Origin: Rhodospirillaceae bacterium | Lineage (GTDB): Bacteria; Pseudomonadota; Alphaproteobacteria; TMED109 | Length of the DNA: 64,000 nt | Direction: 5' to 3' | Assembly (NCBI GenBank): GCA_902615805.1 | Contig: CACMQH010000002.1 | Location: 1 to 64,000 of the forward strand | In this document: in pieces, positions 39,011 to 47,877 of the stretch | Numbering within the stretch: the first letter of the stretch is position 1 | Layout of the letters: every line of letters begins with the position of its first letter | The notes under the pieces: generated by a model | The model's input: the letters and a program-made list of their open reading frames with translations, nothing else | The model's database searches: none | What the model was told of the DNA's origin: nothing | Made by a program: the position numbers and the translations under genes

Positions 39011-40054
39011 TTGAAAGAAAATATATATAATACATCATTTGCAGAATTAAAATCTTTTTTTATTGATTTAGATGAAAAGGCTTTTAGAGCTGAGCAACTT
39101 TGGAATTGGCTATATGTAAAAGGGATAGATGAACTATCAGGGTTAAATAATATTTCTAAAAATATTATTAATAAAATCAACGAGCAATATTATCTATCTC
39201 AGTTTAAGGTAAGTAGAAGTTTATTATCTAAAGATGGAACTAGAAAATGGTTGTTCAAACTAGAAGATGGCAAAGAAATAGAAACGGTTTATATCCCTGA
39301 TAAAAATAGAGGTACAATTTGTGTTTCTTCACAAGTAGGTTGTTCTTTGTCGTGCTCTTTTTGCCATACTGGTACTATGAAGTTTTCAAGGAATTTAAGT
39401 ACGTCAGAAATATTAGGACAAGTAATGTATGTAAAAAATATTTTGAAAGATTGGAATAATAAAACTGATAAAAAAAAAATAACCAATATAGTATTTATGG
39501 GAATGGGAGAACCTCTTTTAAATTATGATAATGTTATAAAGTCTATTAACGTACTTACAGATCAAAAAGGTTTAGCTTTTTCAAAAAGGAAAGTAACATT
39601 GTCAACATCAGGAGTAGTGCCTAAAATTTTAGACTTTAAAGAAGATACTGATGTTAATTTAGCTGTATCTTTTCATGCAGCCTTTGATGAAATAAGAGAT
39701 ATTTTAGTTCCAATTAATAAAAAATGGCCTATAGCAAATTTATTAGATGCTTTAAAGGAATATAGTAAAAAAAGAACGCATAAAAGAATAACTTTTGAGT
39801 ATATTATGTTGGAAGGAATTAATGATAGTATTAAAGATGCTAAAGAGTTAGTTAAACTAATAAAGCCTTACAGAGCTAAAATAAACTTAATACCTTTTAA
39901 TCCATGGCCAGGATCTAACTACAAGGCTTCTTCGCCAGATCAAATTAAAGTATTTAAAAAATTTATTTTGGATGAAGGTAAATTGGTTGCAACAGTTAGG
40001 TTACCAAGAGGAGATGATGTACTTGCAGCTTGTGGTCAACTAAAATCTTTTTGA
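39011..40054 (+). CDS. rlmN: 23S rRNA / tRNA (adenine-C2) methyltransferase RlmN
   Basis: A radical-SAM enzyme that methylates A2503 of 23S rRNA and A37 of some tRNAs. The cluster ligands are C111, C115 and C118 (CSLSCSFC), and the second catalytic cysteine is near 341 in AACGQL. The [17 protein letters not shown] block separates RlmN from Cfr. The start appears to be TTG at 39011, 5 bases after the IalB gene; no good ribosome binding site is seen. Confidence 0.93.
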   Translation: MKENIYNTSFAELKSFFIDLDEKAFRAEQLWNWLYVKGIDELSGLNNISKNIINKINEQYYLSQFKVSRSLLSKDGTRKWLFKLEDGKEIETVYIPDKNRGTICVSSQVGCSLSCSFCHTGTMKFSRNLSTSEILGQVMYVKNILKDWNNKTDKKKITNIVFMGMGEPLLNYDNVIKSINVLTDQKGLAFSKRKVTLSTSGVVPKILDFKEDTDVNLAVSFHAAFDEIRDILVPINKKWPIANLLDALKEYSKKRTHKRITFEYIMLEGINDSIKDAKELVKLIKPYRAKINLIPFNPWPGSNYKASSPDQIKVFKKFILDEGKLVATVRLPRGDDVLAACGQLKSF

Positions 40055-40065
40055 AAGGATTATTT

Positions 40066-41247
40066 ATGAAAAAAAAAGTAGTATTAGCATATTCAGGAGG
40101 TTTAGATACTTCGGTTATCCTTAAATGGTTGCAAATAGAAAAAAAATTGGATGTCATTGCTTTTATTGCGGATATTGGGCAGAAAGATGAATTAAAAATA
40201 GCTAAAAAAAATGCTATAAAAATGGGTGCTAAGAAAGTTATAGTAGCAGATCTTAAAAATATTTTTGCTAAAGATTTTATATATCCTATGTTTCGAGCCA
40301 ATACTTTATATGAAGGAAATTATTTACTTGGTACAGCAATAGCAAGACCTTTGATTGCAAAAAAGCAAATTGAAATAGCAAAAGAATATAAAGCAGATTA
40401 CGTATCTCATGGAGCTACAGGTAAAGGTAATGATCAAATTCGCTTTGAATTAGGTTACTATTTTCACAATCCAAGTATTAAAGTTATTGCACCTTGGAGA
40501 GAATGGAGTTTAAATTCAAGAGCAAGGTTAATCAAATATGCACAACTAAATAAGATACCAGTGCCAGGTAGTAAGAAAAAAGAACCACCTTACTCTATGG
40601 ATGCAAACCTGTTGCATATTTCTTATGAAGGAAAAATATTAGAAGACCCTTGGGAAAGCCCTGATGCAAAAATGTTTAGGATGACAAAAGACCCAAGTAA
40701 AGCTAGCAGCAAAGGTGAAGATATAATCTTAAGTTTTAAAAAAGGTGATTTGGAAAAAGTTAATAATAAAAGATTGTCACCTTTTTTAGCTATGCAAACT
40801 TTAAATATTATAGGCGGAAGAAACGGTATAGGTAGAAAAGATTTAGTTGAAAATAGAACTGTAGGGATGAAATCAAGAGGGGTATATGAGACTCCAGGAG
40901 GTACTATTTTATTAGAGGCCCATAGAGCAATAGAAAGTCTAACATTAGATGGTCCTTCCATTACATTGAAAGATGAGATTATGCCAAAATATGCTCAATT
41001 GATATATGATGGTTTATGGTTTAGTCCAGAAAGAGAGATGTTACAGGCTTTGATCGACAATAGTCAAAAAAGAGTAGAAGGGGAAGTGAAATTATTTCTA
41101 AGACAAGGAACTATTACTGTAAAAGGTAGAAGGTCTAAATATAGTTTATACAATAAAGATCTTTCAACTTTTGAAGAGGATAAAATTTATAATCAAAAAG
41201 ATGCCGAAGGTTTTATAAAACTTAAGTCATTAAGGTTTAGGGGTTAA
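40066..41247 (+). CDS. argG: Argininosuccinate synthase
   Basis: ArgG joins citrulline and aspartate using ATP in arginine synthesis. The 393 residues show the ATP pyrophosphatase loop AYSGGLDTS (8-16), [15 protein letters not shown] near 115 and the [14 protein letters not shown] stretch. I chose the ATG at 40066, preceded by AAAGGA, over the first start of the frame at 40030, which would overlap rlmN. Following rlmN is a common alphaproteobacterial order. Confidence 0.95.
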   Translation: MKKKVVLAYSGGLDTSVILKWLQIEKKLDVIAFIADIGQKDELKIAKKNAIKMGAKKVIVADLKNIFAKDFIYPMFRANTLYEGNYLLGTAIARPLIAKKQIEIAKEYKADYVSHGATGKGNDQIRFELGYYFHNPSIKVIAPWREWSLNSRARLIKYAQLNKIPVPGSKKKEPPYSMDANLLHISYEGKILEDPWESPDAKMFRMTKDPSKASSKGEDIILSFKKGDLEKVNNKRLSPFLAMQTLNIIGGRNGIGRKDLVENRTVGMKSRGVYETPGGTILLEAHRAIESLTLDGPSITLKDEIMPKYAQLIYDGLWFSPEREMLQALIDNSQKRVEGEVKLFLRQGTITVKGRRSKYSLYNKDLSTFEEDKIYNQKDAEGFIKLKSLRFRG

Positions 41248-41248
41248 A

Positions 41249-41542
41249 TTAACTAAAGTTAATTAAGCCGCTATATTCAAATAGTAAATTTCTGAAAAAT
41301 ATAAGTAGTATAATTAAAATGACTGGAGAAATGTCGACACCAGCAAAATCAGGTAAGAGCTTTCTTATTGGTCTTAAAAGTGGTTCAGTGATTTTATACA
41401 AAAAATTACCAACCATATTAACAAAGCTACTTTGCGTGTTAATGATTCCAAAAGCTATGAGCCAACTTAAAATAGCCTGTATTATTAAAAGCCAAATAAA
41501 TAGTTCTACAATTTGACTAATTAGTATTACTAAAGAGTTCAT
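41249..41542 (-). CDS. YggT-family membrane protein
   Basis: A 97-residue protein with two hydrophobic segments (6-30 and 70-90) around the conserved LYKITEPLLRPIRKLLPDFAGVDISP motif of the YggT family. Homologues influence cell division or osmotic tolerance, but no biochemical activity is established. A TATTAT ends 6 bases before the ATG, which would fit a leaderless mRNA. Confidence 0.88.
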   Translation of the reverse strand: MNSLVILISQIVELFIWLLIIQAILSWLIAFGIINTQSSFVNMVGNFLYKITEPLLRPIRKLLPDFAGVDISPVILIILLIFFRNLLFEYSGLINFS

Positions 41543-41557
41543 ACTAGAATAATATAT

Positions 41558-41597
41558 AAAAAAAGGGAGGTAGCAAAGGAAAAATTCCTTTGCTACA
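41558..41597 (-). terminator. Rho-independent terminator of the ammonium transporter gene
   Basis: A perfect 12-base inverted repeat (GTAGCAAAGGAA at 41570-41581 and its complement at 41585-41596) with a three-base loop lies 15 bases past the transporter stop. On the minus strand it is followed within five bases by a run of T. It is the strongest terminator in the window. Confidence 0.85.
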
Positions 41598-41611
41598 CTT
41601 TGAAGGAAAGG

Positions 41612-42931
41612 TTATTTTTTCTTTGAGACGTATTCTAACCCAACCTGACCAGATTCTGTATAATCTAAACCATACTCTTCATCATCTTCACTTGCCCTAA
41701 TGCCTACGGTAGATTTAAGTATGAACCAAACTATTGTAGAACCAATTACAGTAAATATGCCAAAGGCTAATATACCAATTATCTGCGTTCCGTATGAGGT
41801 ATCACCATTAGTAAATGGAACTATAAGCGTACCCCATATACCTGCAAATAAATGAGCTGGTATTGCGCCAACAACATCATCTATTTTTAACTTATCTAAA
41901 AGTTTCATACCAAACATACAGATTATACCACCAATTCCACCAATAATTATTGCTTGTCCTATAGAGGGTGTTAAAGGTTCAGCAGTAATACTCACTAAAC
42001 CTGCAATAGCACCATTTAAAGTAGCTCCAATGTCAGTTTTTCCATACATTAATCTACTTAAAATCATAGGAGCTAATACACCTCCAGCTGCAGCCATTGA
42101 AGTGTTGGCAAAAATAGTAGCCACTGCGTCTGCATCTGCATATGAACCGAGAGCTAATTGTGAAGCTCCATTAAAACCGAACCATCCTAACCAAAGTATC
42201 CATACTCCGAGAGTAGCCATAGGAATAGATGAGCCTGGCATTACATTAGCAGTGCCATCTTCATTAAATTTACCTTTTCTAGCTCCCAGAAATAATGCTC
42301 CTACAAGAGCTGCCCATCCACCAACAGAATGAACTATTGTCGAGCCTGCAAAGTCGGAAAAGCCCATTTCACTAAGCCATCCGCCTCCCCACTGCCACGA
42401 ACCGGATATAGGATAAAGAATAGCTGTGAGCACTAAAATAAATGCAAAGAAAGGATATATTAATATTCTTTCTGCTAACGCTCCAGAAACTATGGAAGCA
42501 GTAGTAGCAACAAAAACCATTTGGAAGAACCAGTCTGATGCAGGTGAATAACCTTGTCCCACTAAATCATCAGCACTACCAACTCCACTAGACCAAATAC
42601 TAATTGAACCTATGTAACCTCCATCTACCCCAGCATACATTAGATTGTAACCAATTAAATAATACGCTAATCCAGCAATAGAGAATAATCCTAGATTTTT
42701 AATACAAATAACTACAGTATTTTTACCTCTAACAAGTCCTGCCTCAAGCATAGTAAAACCAGCGGCCATCCACATTACTAGAAAACCACCTATACAAAAT
42801 AATAATGTATTAAAAACAAATGAAATTTCTGCAGGATCTGCCACAGCAGCTTCAGCTGCCTCATGGCCATCCGCAAAGGCTAAATTAGTCGAGATGACAT
42901 AGCCTAAAATAAGAAATAAGTATTTAAACAA
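41612..42931 (-). CDS. amtB: Ammonium transporter Amt
   Basis: A 439-residue Amt/MEP/Rh channel with a signal peptide (about 1-20, ending AFADG) and eleven membrane spans. Family motifs include AAGFTMLEAGLVRGKN near 60, DFAGSTIVHSVGGWAALVGA (near 193, with the first pore histidine) and the cytoplasmic tail. It brings in ammonium under nitrogen limitation. No glnK is adjacent and no sigma-54 promoter was found. The start is a TTG with AGGAG 7 bases upstream. It ends in a strong terminator. Confidence 0.93.
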   Translation of the reverse strand: MFKYLFLILGYVISTNLAFADGHEAAEAAVADPAEISFVFNTLLFCIGGFLVMWMAAGFTMLEAGLVRGKNTVVICIKNLGLFSIAGLAYYLIGYNLMYAGVDGGYIGSISIWSSGVGSADDLVGQGYSPASDWFFQMVFVATTASIVSGALAERILIYPFFAFILVLTAILYPISGSWQWGGGWLSEMGFSDFAGSTIVHSVGGWAALVGALFLGARKGKFNEDGTANVMPGSSIPMATLGVWILWLGWFGFNGASQLALGSYADADAVATIFANTSMAAAGGVLAPMILSRLMYGKTDIGATLNGAIAGLVSITAEPLTPSIGQAIIIGGIGGIICMFGMKLLDKLKIDDVVGAIPAHLFAGIWGTLIVPFTNGDTSYGTQIIGILAFGIFTVIGSTIVWFILKSTVGIRASEDDEEYGLDYTESGQVGLEYVSKKK

Positions 42932-43010
42932 TTTATACTCCTTTATAGTTAAAAATATATAAATATCAAAAGCAGTACTAATTACAATATAATTATTTAA
43001 TAATTTTTGT

Positions 43011-43032
43011 ATAAAAAATAGGCATATGCCTA
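43011..43032 (-). terminator. Short terminator after the 97-aa membrane protein gene
   Basis: The perfect palindrome TAGGCATATGCCTA (43019-43032) lies 5 bases past the stop of the 43037 gene. On the minus strand it can form a five-pair stem with an ATAT loop, followed by six T. Short, so only moderately convincing. Confidence 0.5.
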
Positions 43033-43036
43033 AAAA

Positions 43037-43330
43037 TTAGCTTGAAATTTTTACATCTTGAATTTCTTTTCCGTCTTTTGTAATCACTCTAAGTTTTACA
43101 TTTCCTGTTTCCTTATTAGTTACTTTAAGCAGCTTTCTATCTGGATCATTTGCTTTAAGCTTCAGTAATGCATCCTGAATATCAGTTCTGGTAGCTAACT
43201 CTAATAATCTATCTTGTAAAAACTCAATTCTATTTTCTAGCTTTTCTAATTGTTTAGCCCTATTACCTTCTATAGCAAATAATGCAATAATACATATTGC
43301 TACAATAACTAAGAATATTACTTCTGCCAT
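43037..43330 (-). CDS. Small membrane-anchored coiled-coil protein, unknown function
   Basis: The 97-residue protein has one N-terminal membrane span (3-20), a coiled-coil-like segment (24-48, EKLENRIEFLQDRLLEL) and a C-terminal part with NVKLRVITKDGKEIQDVKIS, which looks like a short beta hairpin. I do not recognise the family. It overlaps the stop of the next upstream small gene by one base, so the three small genes here form an operon. Confidence 0.7.
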   Translation of the reverse strand: MAEVIFLVIVAICIIALFAIEGNRAKQLEKLENRIEFLQDRLLELATRTDIQDALLKLKANDPDRKLLKVTNKETGNVKLRVITKDGKEIQDVKISS

Positions 43331-43533
43331 TATTCGCTAAGCCTTAGAGTAGAAAAAAATCTGTCGTATTTATACATTTTCCCATCGTCTGAACTGAGGT
43401 AGGTGTAACGAATATTATCTAGATTCTTAAATAAAACAAATGTTAGGGAAGAAATTATTAATAAATTAACAAAAAAATTTCTTTTATTAATTAAATTATT
43501 TGAAAAAAATTTAAATTTACTTAGTTTTTTCAT
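43330..43533 (-). CDS. Small membrane protein, paralogue of the C-terminal half of its neighbour
   Basis: A 67-residue protein with a basic N-terminus and one membrane span (about 21-37). The tail NIRYTYLSSDDGKMYKYDRFFSTL lines up with KVRYTIVTDPYGTEFVYDRFTGKL of the protein encoded at 43571. The two look like duplicates of one module. A nine-pair hairpin overlaps its Shine-Dalgarno and start codon. Function unknown. Confidence 0.65.
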   Translation of the reverse strand: MKKLSKFKFFSNNLINKRNFFVNLLIISSLTFVLFKNLDNIRYTYLSSDDGKMYKYDRFFSTLRLSE

Positions 43534-43558
43534 TTTTCTCTCCTAAATCAGAGAAAAA
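43533..43558 (-). promoter_or_regulatory. Hairpin covering the Shine-Dalgarno and start codon of the 67-aa gene
   Basis: On the minus strand TTTTTCTCT (43558-43550) can pair perfectly with AGAGAAAAA (43541-43533) around the eight-base loop GATTTAGG. The last paired base is the A of the ATG, and the Shine-Dalgarno AGGAGAG is split between loop and stem. This is what a translation-blocking hairpin, such as a simple RNA thermometer, would look like. A chance AT-rich repeat is also possible. Confidence 0.4.
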
Positions 43559-43570
43559 TAATGCTCTAAT

Positions 43571-43975
43571 TTAGTAAGTTATTTTTTTTTTTAATTTACC
43601 TGTAAACCTATCGTATACAAATTCGGTGCCATAAGGGTCGGTAACTATAGTATATCTAACTTTATGAAAATTATTTGTTAATACAAATATTAATGAAATA
43701 ATTATGCTACTAGTTGCTAGTGCTTGCCTATACTTAAAAAGTAATATTCTATTGTTATAAACATTATTTAGTACTTTTCCAAAAATTGATAGTTGATTAG
43801 CTTGCTCAAATGCTACCTTTTCCAGCTCTATATCTTTTAATTCTCTATATTTTTGTAAAATTTGGTCTTTTGGAATTGGTTTAGTTTTTCTTCTCCAAAA
43901 TATATTATCGATATCATCATAATCAAACTCAGCATCAGGATTTATTGCTAAAATAGCATCAGATAATGTAATCAT
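43571..43975 (-). CDS. Protein with phage XkdW-like N-terminus and a membrane span
   Basis: Residues 1-60 read ITLSDAILAINPDAEF, then IDNIFWRRKTKPIPKDQILQKY, a pattern close to small phage proteins of the XkdW kind (INP-x-AEF ... TPIPxxxI). A linker, one membrane span (about 86-104) and a tail with VRYT and YDRF follow; the tail is shared with the neighbouring 67-residue protein. The phage resemblance is from memory. It may be a phage-derived module fused to a membrane anchor. Confidence 0.6.
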   Translation of the reverse strand: MITLSDAILAINPDAEFDYDDIDNIFWRRKTKPIPKDQILQKYRELKDIELEKVAFEQANQLSIFGKVLNNVYNNRILLFKYRQALATSSIIISLIFVLTNNFHKVRYTIVTDPYGTEFVYDRFTGKLKKKITY

Positions 43976-44036
43976 AGTATAAACTTTAAATTATTATTAT
44001 AATAACGGATTGCTAAAAAAAAAATTAAATAGTTTT

Positions 44037-44624
44037 TTATTTTGGCCATTTTTTTACTAAGTCTAAAAACAATGGATCTATTGATTCTTTATTTTTAATG
44101 GCGTCCCTTGCAATATCTCCTGGCGAGTCATTATATCCAAAATAAGTAAAGTCTTTCATTTGCATAGGATACAGTATTCCATTTAAGTGATCATATTCGT
44201 GTTGTATTAATGCAGCCCATGTAGAGTGAGCCTCATGTTCTACTAATTTATTATCAGGAGTATAGTACTTAACAAAAATTTTATCATATCTAGGCACTTT
44301 TGCATGCAACCCTGGTAGTGATAGACATCTTTCCCAAAACATTTTCTTTTTTGTGGTGATAGGAGTTATTTCAGGGTTAATCATATAAGTCCAGGGTTTA
44401 GTGCTAAATTTACTTTTAAGAGGAATACGGTTCTTGTTAACTCTATAAACTATTACTCTTTTGCTAACCATTACTTGAGGTGCTGCAAGGCCGCTTGCTC
44501 CAATAAATTTCAATGTATCTTTCATATTTAAAATTAATTCAGATACTTCTTCAAAGTTTTTTACCTTTGATGCCTTTTTTCTTAATATTGGATGACCCAT
44601 TTTCAATATTTGTAAAACTGCCAT
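44037..44624 (-). CDS. def: Peptide deformylase
   Basis: Removes the formyl group from nascent proteins. The three motifs are GASGLAAPQ (42-50), ERCLSLPGL (98-106, metal ligand C100) and QHEYDHL (141-147, H142, E143, H146). The second motif has Arg where most bacterial enzymes have Gly (EGCLS), so this is probably a divergent second-type deformylase rather than the classical one. At 195 residues length is normal. It lies 5 bases after the hydrolase gene. Confidence 0.88.
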   Translation of the reverse strand: MAVLQILKMGHPILRKKASKVKNFEEVSELILNMKDTLKFIGASGLAAPQVMVSKRVIVYRVNKNRIPLKSKFSTKPWTYMINPEITPITTKKKMFWERCLSLPGLHAKVPRYDKIFVKYYTPDNKLVEHEAHSTWAALIQHEYDHLNGILYPMQMKDFTYFGYNDSPGDIARDAIKNKESIDPLFLDLVKKWPK

Positions 44625-44629
44625 AATAG

Positions 44630-45721
44630 TTAGAGTTTCTTTAAAAATTTAAAAATAATATCAAAAGTTTTATTAGGTTGTTCTTGCTGAACCCAGTGAC
44701 CTGCTTGCTTTATTATAAACCTACCATAATAATTTTTTAAAAAAACATTTTCCATTTTTTCTAGATCTCCTGGTTTTTGATACATACCCCAATCTGCGCT
44801 TCCAGAAATAAATATTGATGGTATATAAACAGACTTAGGCAAGTTAAGTTTTATTATTCTTAATTTTTCTTTTTTACTTAACATTACCTTATACCAAGAT
44901 AAAGGTTTTTTTATTCCTGACTTAAGAAAGTTTTTAACATAATAAGCTAAATCAACCTCATTTAGCCAAGTACACCCTGTCACTTCTTTTTTAGTAGGAG
45001 AGTATTTTTTTACTGTTTGAGCCATACCCAAATTTAATCTCATAATATAATATTCTGGCATTTTAGATATTTCTTTAGCTGTAAAGCTTTTTAATTTAAA
45101 AGGACTGTTTCCTTTATAATCATAACTTTTAAAATAAAAATAACTTCTTAAGAAATTATTTAAACCTTGTTTACATTTGATTATATTGTTATTTGCGCCA
45201 TATGAGGAGAAATAATATTGGTAGTGTTTGCGTTTTGGTTTTAATAGGGCTAGCTTTTGATTCATGCTAAACATTTTACTGATATTTTTAAGAATGGGAG
45301 GACCAGGAAAAGGCATACTCATTAAAGTTAAGCTTAATATATTTTTTTGGTGTAAAAGACATAAATAAGAACTTACGTATGCTCCAAAATCATGACCTAT
45401 TAGATGATATTTATCTATATTTAATTTTGCCATTAAACAAGACACATCTCTTGCTAAGTTTAAAACACTAAATGAATTAAGTGTTTCTTTAACTTTTGAT
45501 TTTGTTTGTCCATAACCTCTTTGATCTGGGGCTATGCAATAATAACCAGCTTTTTCAAAAAGCAACATCATATATCTGTAACTGAATGATATTTCAGGAA
45601 AACCATGCAGCAATAAAATAACATTTTTCTTTTTAACTTTAACGTTGTTTTCTAGAATATGTACATCTAATCCGTTTACGCTTTTTATAACCCTAGACTT
45701 TATTTTATAGTTATTAATCAT
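44630..45721 (-). CDS. Alpha/beta hydrolase, epoxide hydrolase-like
   Basis: The 363-residue protein has the alpha/beta hydrolase core with HGFPE (39-43), DQRGYGQT (near 66), an Asp nucleophile in GHDFGAY (D111) and the late histidine in AGHWVQQEQP (near 346). An Asp nucleophile and HGFPE are the marks of epoxide hydrolases and haloalkane dehalogenases. A long, basic cap insertion lies between about 140 and 270. The substrate is unknown. It follows the SDR gene directly. Confidence 0.82.
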   Translation of the reverse strand: MINNYKIKSRVIKSVNGLDVHILENNVKVKKKNVILLLHGFPEISFSYRYMMLLFEKAGYYCIAPDQRGYGQTKSKVKETLNSFSVLNLARDVSCLMAKLNIDKYHLIGHDFGAYVSSYLCLLHQKNILSLTLMSMPFPGPPILKNISKMFSMNQKLALLKPKRKHYQYYFSSYGANNNIIKCKQGLNNFLRSYFYFKSYDYKGNSPFKLKSFTAKEISKMPEYYIMRLNLGMAQTVKKYSPTKKEVTGCTWLNEVDLAYYVKNFLKSGIKKPLSWYKVMLSKKEKLRIIKLNLPKSVYIPSIFISGSADWGMYQKPGDLEKMENVFLKNYYGRFIIKQAGHWVQQEQPNKTFDIIFKFLKKL

Positions 45722-46411
45722 TTAAAAAGGAATAATATTTTTATTGTAATCAAAAAAAAGACCACTATCTTCTAAAGTCAATGTTTCTAATAAGTTAATT
45801 ATTTTTATTGCTGCTTCAGACGGCGTTTGAACTTTTTTTTTTCCTATAAAAGGGTTTGAAAGTCTTGTGTTAACCGTACCAGGGTGAATAGATACCATTA
45901 TAAGGTTTTTATTAACCCTTTTTTGTTCAATAGAGGATGTTTTAATAATCTGATTCAGGGCTGCTTTAGATGCTCTATAACTATACCATCCTCCTAAATA
46001 ATTATCCGATATACTTCCTACTTTAGCTGAGATTGAGGCAAATATTGACTTTTCATCTTTTGTCATTAATGGACAAAAGTATTTAATCATTAATGCAGTT
46101 GGTATGGTATTAATTTCAAAACACTTTTTCATATACTCTTGGTTTATATCTTTTAGCTTTTTTTCTGGAGAATAACAATTATCATGAAGAAACCCTATAG
46201 CATTTATAAAAATTTTAATTTTTATCTTCTGTTCTATAAATTTAAGGGATAGATCTTTTAAGTATTTTTCACTAATGATATTATTATTGGGCTCAGTTGT
46301 TCTAGAAAATCCATATACTTCGAAATTTTTTCTTTTTAAATTACTATATATATTGCTTCCAATACCACCAGAAACACCAAATACTAAAGCTGCCTTTTTA
46401 GATTCGGACAC
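45722..46411 (-). CDS. Short-chain dehydrogenase/reductase
   Basis: A 229-residue SDR with the NAD(P) loop GVSGGIGSN (about 12-20), the catalytic serine region SAKVGS and the active-site YSYRASK (near 143-149). It resembles the CsgA/C-factor branch. The start is a GTG at 46411, immediately before the stop of the upstream small gene. With the hydrolase and def it forms a run of four minus-strand genes. Substrate unknown. Confidence 0.83.
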   Translation of the reverse strand: MSESKKAALVFGVSGGIGSNIYSNLKRKNFEVYGFSRTTEPNNNIISEKYLKDLSLKFIEQKIKIKIFINAIGFLHDNCYSPEKKLKDINQEYMKKCFEINTIPTALMIKYFCPLMTKDEKSIFASISAKVGSISDNYLGGWYSYRASKAALNQIIKTSSIEQKRVNKNLIMVSIHPGTVNTRLSNPFIGKKKVQTPSEAAIKIINLLETLTLEDSGLFFDYNKNIIPF

Positions 46412-46719
46412 TACTTATTTTTACCCAGCACAACTTTTTTAAGTTGTTGAATATTTTGTGTTTTTACTGCGTTATTTTCACTTTTTTCAATTTCTGAAAA
46501 GTCAGCAAGAATTAATTGAGAAATTGCTGTTTGTACATTCTTACAAGAATCAGCTATTGCTTTAGAAGCTGATAAACCTATTTTATCATTCTGTTCATAA
46601 GATTTGGTTACCATATCCCACTCAGCCGAAACTAAAAGGTTAAGTAATTTACTTAATTTTTTAATTTGTTTATCCCTATTCTTTTTTAAAGATTTTATTT
46701 TATTTGTAAAATTATTCAT
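46411..46719 (-). CDS. Small helical protein, unknown function
   Basis: The 102-residue protein is rich in lysine and predicted all-helical, without a signal or membrane segment. I recognise no family. A good Shine-Dalgarno (AAGGAAA) precedes the ATG. Its stop shares a base with the SDR start, so it is the first gene of that unit. Confidence 0.65.
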   Translation of the reverse strand: MNNFTNKIKSLKKNRDKQIKKLSKLLNLLVSAEWDMVTKSYEQNDKIGLSASKAIADSCKNVQTAISQLILADFSEIEKSENNAVKTQNIQQLKKVVLGKNK

Positions 46720-46772
46720 AAATTTTCCTTTATATATATTAAAAAAAATAATAATACGTCGTTTATATATTT

Positions 46773-46967
46773 ATGTATTTAAATATCATAAATAATATTA
46801 GGCACGAAAGTAAGAGAAAAAATAAAAATACAGATTATTTGCTCGAACAAGAAAAAAATAATTTAGAAAATGTATCTAGTCAAATTTCCAATGATAATGC
46901 TAGCTTTATTTACTATTCAGTCTTTTATGGAGACTTAACTAAAAATTGGATTAAGCTTAATAATTAA
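46773..46967 (+). CDS. Possible small protein (64 aa)
   Basis: The 301-base gap between the divergent 102-residue gene and the popZ-like gene holds one open frame of 64 codons. The end of the product, ASFIYYSVFYGDLTKNWIKL, has an amino acid mix (Trp, Tyr, Phe, Gly, Asp) more like protein than random AT-rich translation. There is no ribosome binding site. It may be real or chance. Confidence 0.4.
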   Translation: MYLNIINNIRHESKRKNKNTDYLLEQEKNNLENVSSQISNDNASFIYYSVFYGDLTKNWIKLNN

Positions 46968-46984
46968 ATAATTTTTAAAAAAAG

Positions 46985-47015
46985 TTTTTTTCATATTTCA
47001 CATTTATGCTATAAT
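46985..47015 (+). promoter_or_regulatory. Extended -10 promoter of the popZ-like gene, leaderless
   Basis: TGCTATAAT (47007-47015) is a perfect extended -10 element. It ends 5 bases before the ATG at 47021, so transcription should start at or one base from the start codon. There is no Shine-Dalgarno. A T-rich stretch stands where a -35 would be. Confidence 0.6.
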
Positions 47016-47020
47016 AATTT

Positions 47021-47455
47021 ATGGATAAAAGAAGCCCAGAAGATATAAGAAAATCAATTAAATCTTTAGTTGAAGAAGCTGAGAGTGTTTCAATCGATAA
47101 TGAAAAAAATGTTGAGGTTCAAAAAGAACCTGAATCAAAATTAGATAACGTTTCTTTAGATTTAGAAAATAAATATAAAAAAAATCTTATTAAAAAGAAA
47201 GCTTCCTCCGAAGATAACTTAGACTTAGACTTGACAGGGTTAATTAGTGATGACGTAGCTCTAGCAGTAAGAGCAGAACTAATGCGATTTTCAGACGTTT
47301 TCGATACCGATGACACTAAAGAAATAATTTATAAATCTGTGACCAATGCAACGAGAGAGATGGTTAGAGAATGGTTAGATCAAAACTTAGCTTCTATAGC
47401 TAAAGAAGTTATTAATGAAGCTTTAGACAGACTATCTAAAAATGCTAGGAATTAA
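47021..47455 (+). CDS. PopZ-like protein (DUF2497)
   Basis: PopZ forms a polar network that anchors the chromosome origin and signalling proteins in Alphaproteobacteria. This 144-residue version keeps the N-terminal partner-binding helix (RSPEDIRKSIKSLVEEAE), an acidic linker and the C-terminal helices with MVREWLDQNLASIAKEVINEALDRL, which drive assembly. The linker is charged but less proline-rich than in Caulobacter. It is followed by gcrA on the other strand, another cell-cycle gene. Confidence 0.8.
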   Translation: MDKRSPEDIRKSIKSLVEEAESVSIDNEKNVEVQKEPESKLDNVSLDLENKYKKNLIKKKASSEDNLDLDLTGLISDDVALAVRAELMRFSDVFDTDDTKEIIYKSVTNATREMVREWLDQNLASIAKEVINEALDRLSKNARN

Positions 47456-47457
47456 AA

Positions 47458-47841
47458 CTAAACTTCAGTATTTAACTTAAAAAACTTTTTTACTTTCTGG
47501 TGACTATCTTTTCTTCTATAGGCAATTAAGCAGTGCTCACCACAATAAGGTTTTCCTGGAATTACCGGCTTACCACAGAAATAGAAATCATTATCTCCGG
47601 GGTGTCCTATAGGCCATTTACAACCACTCATACTAGGTACTAATGAAGATGCATTTATTTCTTTTTTTATAGTTTGGCTCTCAGAAGAAAGTTTTTTTGA
47701 AAGACCAAGTCTATTGGCTTTTCCTATTACAGCGTTTCTGCTTACATCTCCTAATTTTTCTGCAATATCCCTAGCTGATACCCCTTGTCCCCATAATTTG
47801 GAGAGTTTTTCTACTTTTGCTTTGGTCCAATAATTTTTCAT
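47458..47841 (-). CDS. gcrA: Cell-cycle regulator GcrA
   Basis: GcrA binds sigma-70 RNA polymerase and methylated GANTC sites (made by CcrM) to activate cell-cycle genes. The 127 residues have the N-terminal homeodomain-like helix-turn-helix (WTKAKVEKLSKLWGQGVSARDIAEKLG) and the C-terminal zinc-like part with CKWPIGHPGD near 75, FYFCGKPV and PYCGEHC. All landmark motifs are intact. Divergent from the ABC transporter. Confidence 0.93.
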   Translation of the reverse strand: MKNYWTKAKVEKLSKLWGQGVSARDIAEKLGDVSRNAVIGKANRLGLSKKLSSESQTIKKEINASSLVPSMSGCKWPIGHPGDNDFYFCGKPVIPGKPYCGEHCLIAYRRKDSHQKVKKFFKLNTEV

Positions 47842-47865
47842 GTTTTTAAATAGTTAAAAAAATAA

Positions 47866-47871
47866 TATATT
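47866..47871 (+). promoter_or_regulatory. Candidate -10 element of the ABC exporter, leaderless
   Basis: TATATT ends exactly 6 bases before the ATG at 47878, so the predicted transcription start is the start codon itself. No Shine-Dalgarno is visible. The surroundings are AT-only, so this is weak when taken alone. Confidence 0.35.
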
Positions 47872-47877
47872 ATAATA

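Noticed and set aside
42932-43010. Sigma-54 promoter for the ammonium transporter
   Set aside because: No GG and GC pair at the required 10-base spacing was found in the upstream gap.
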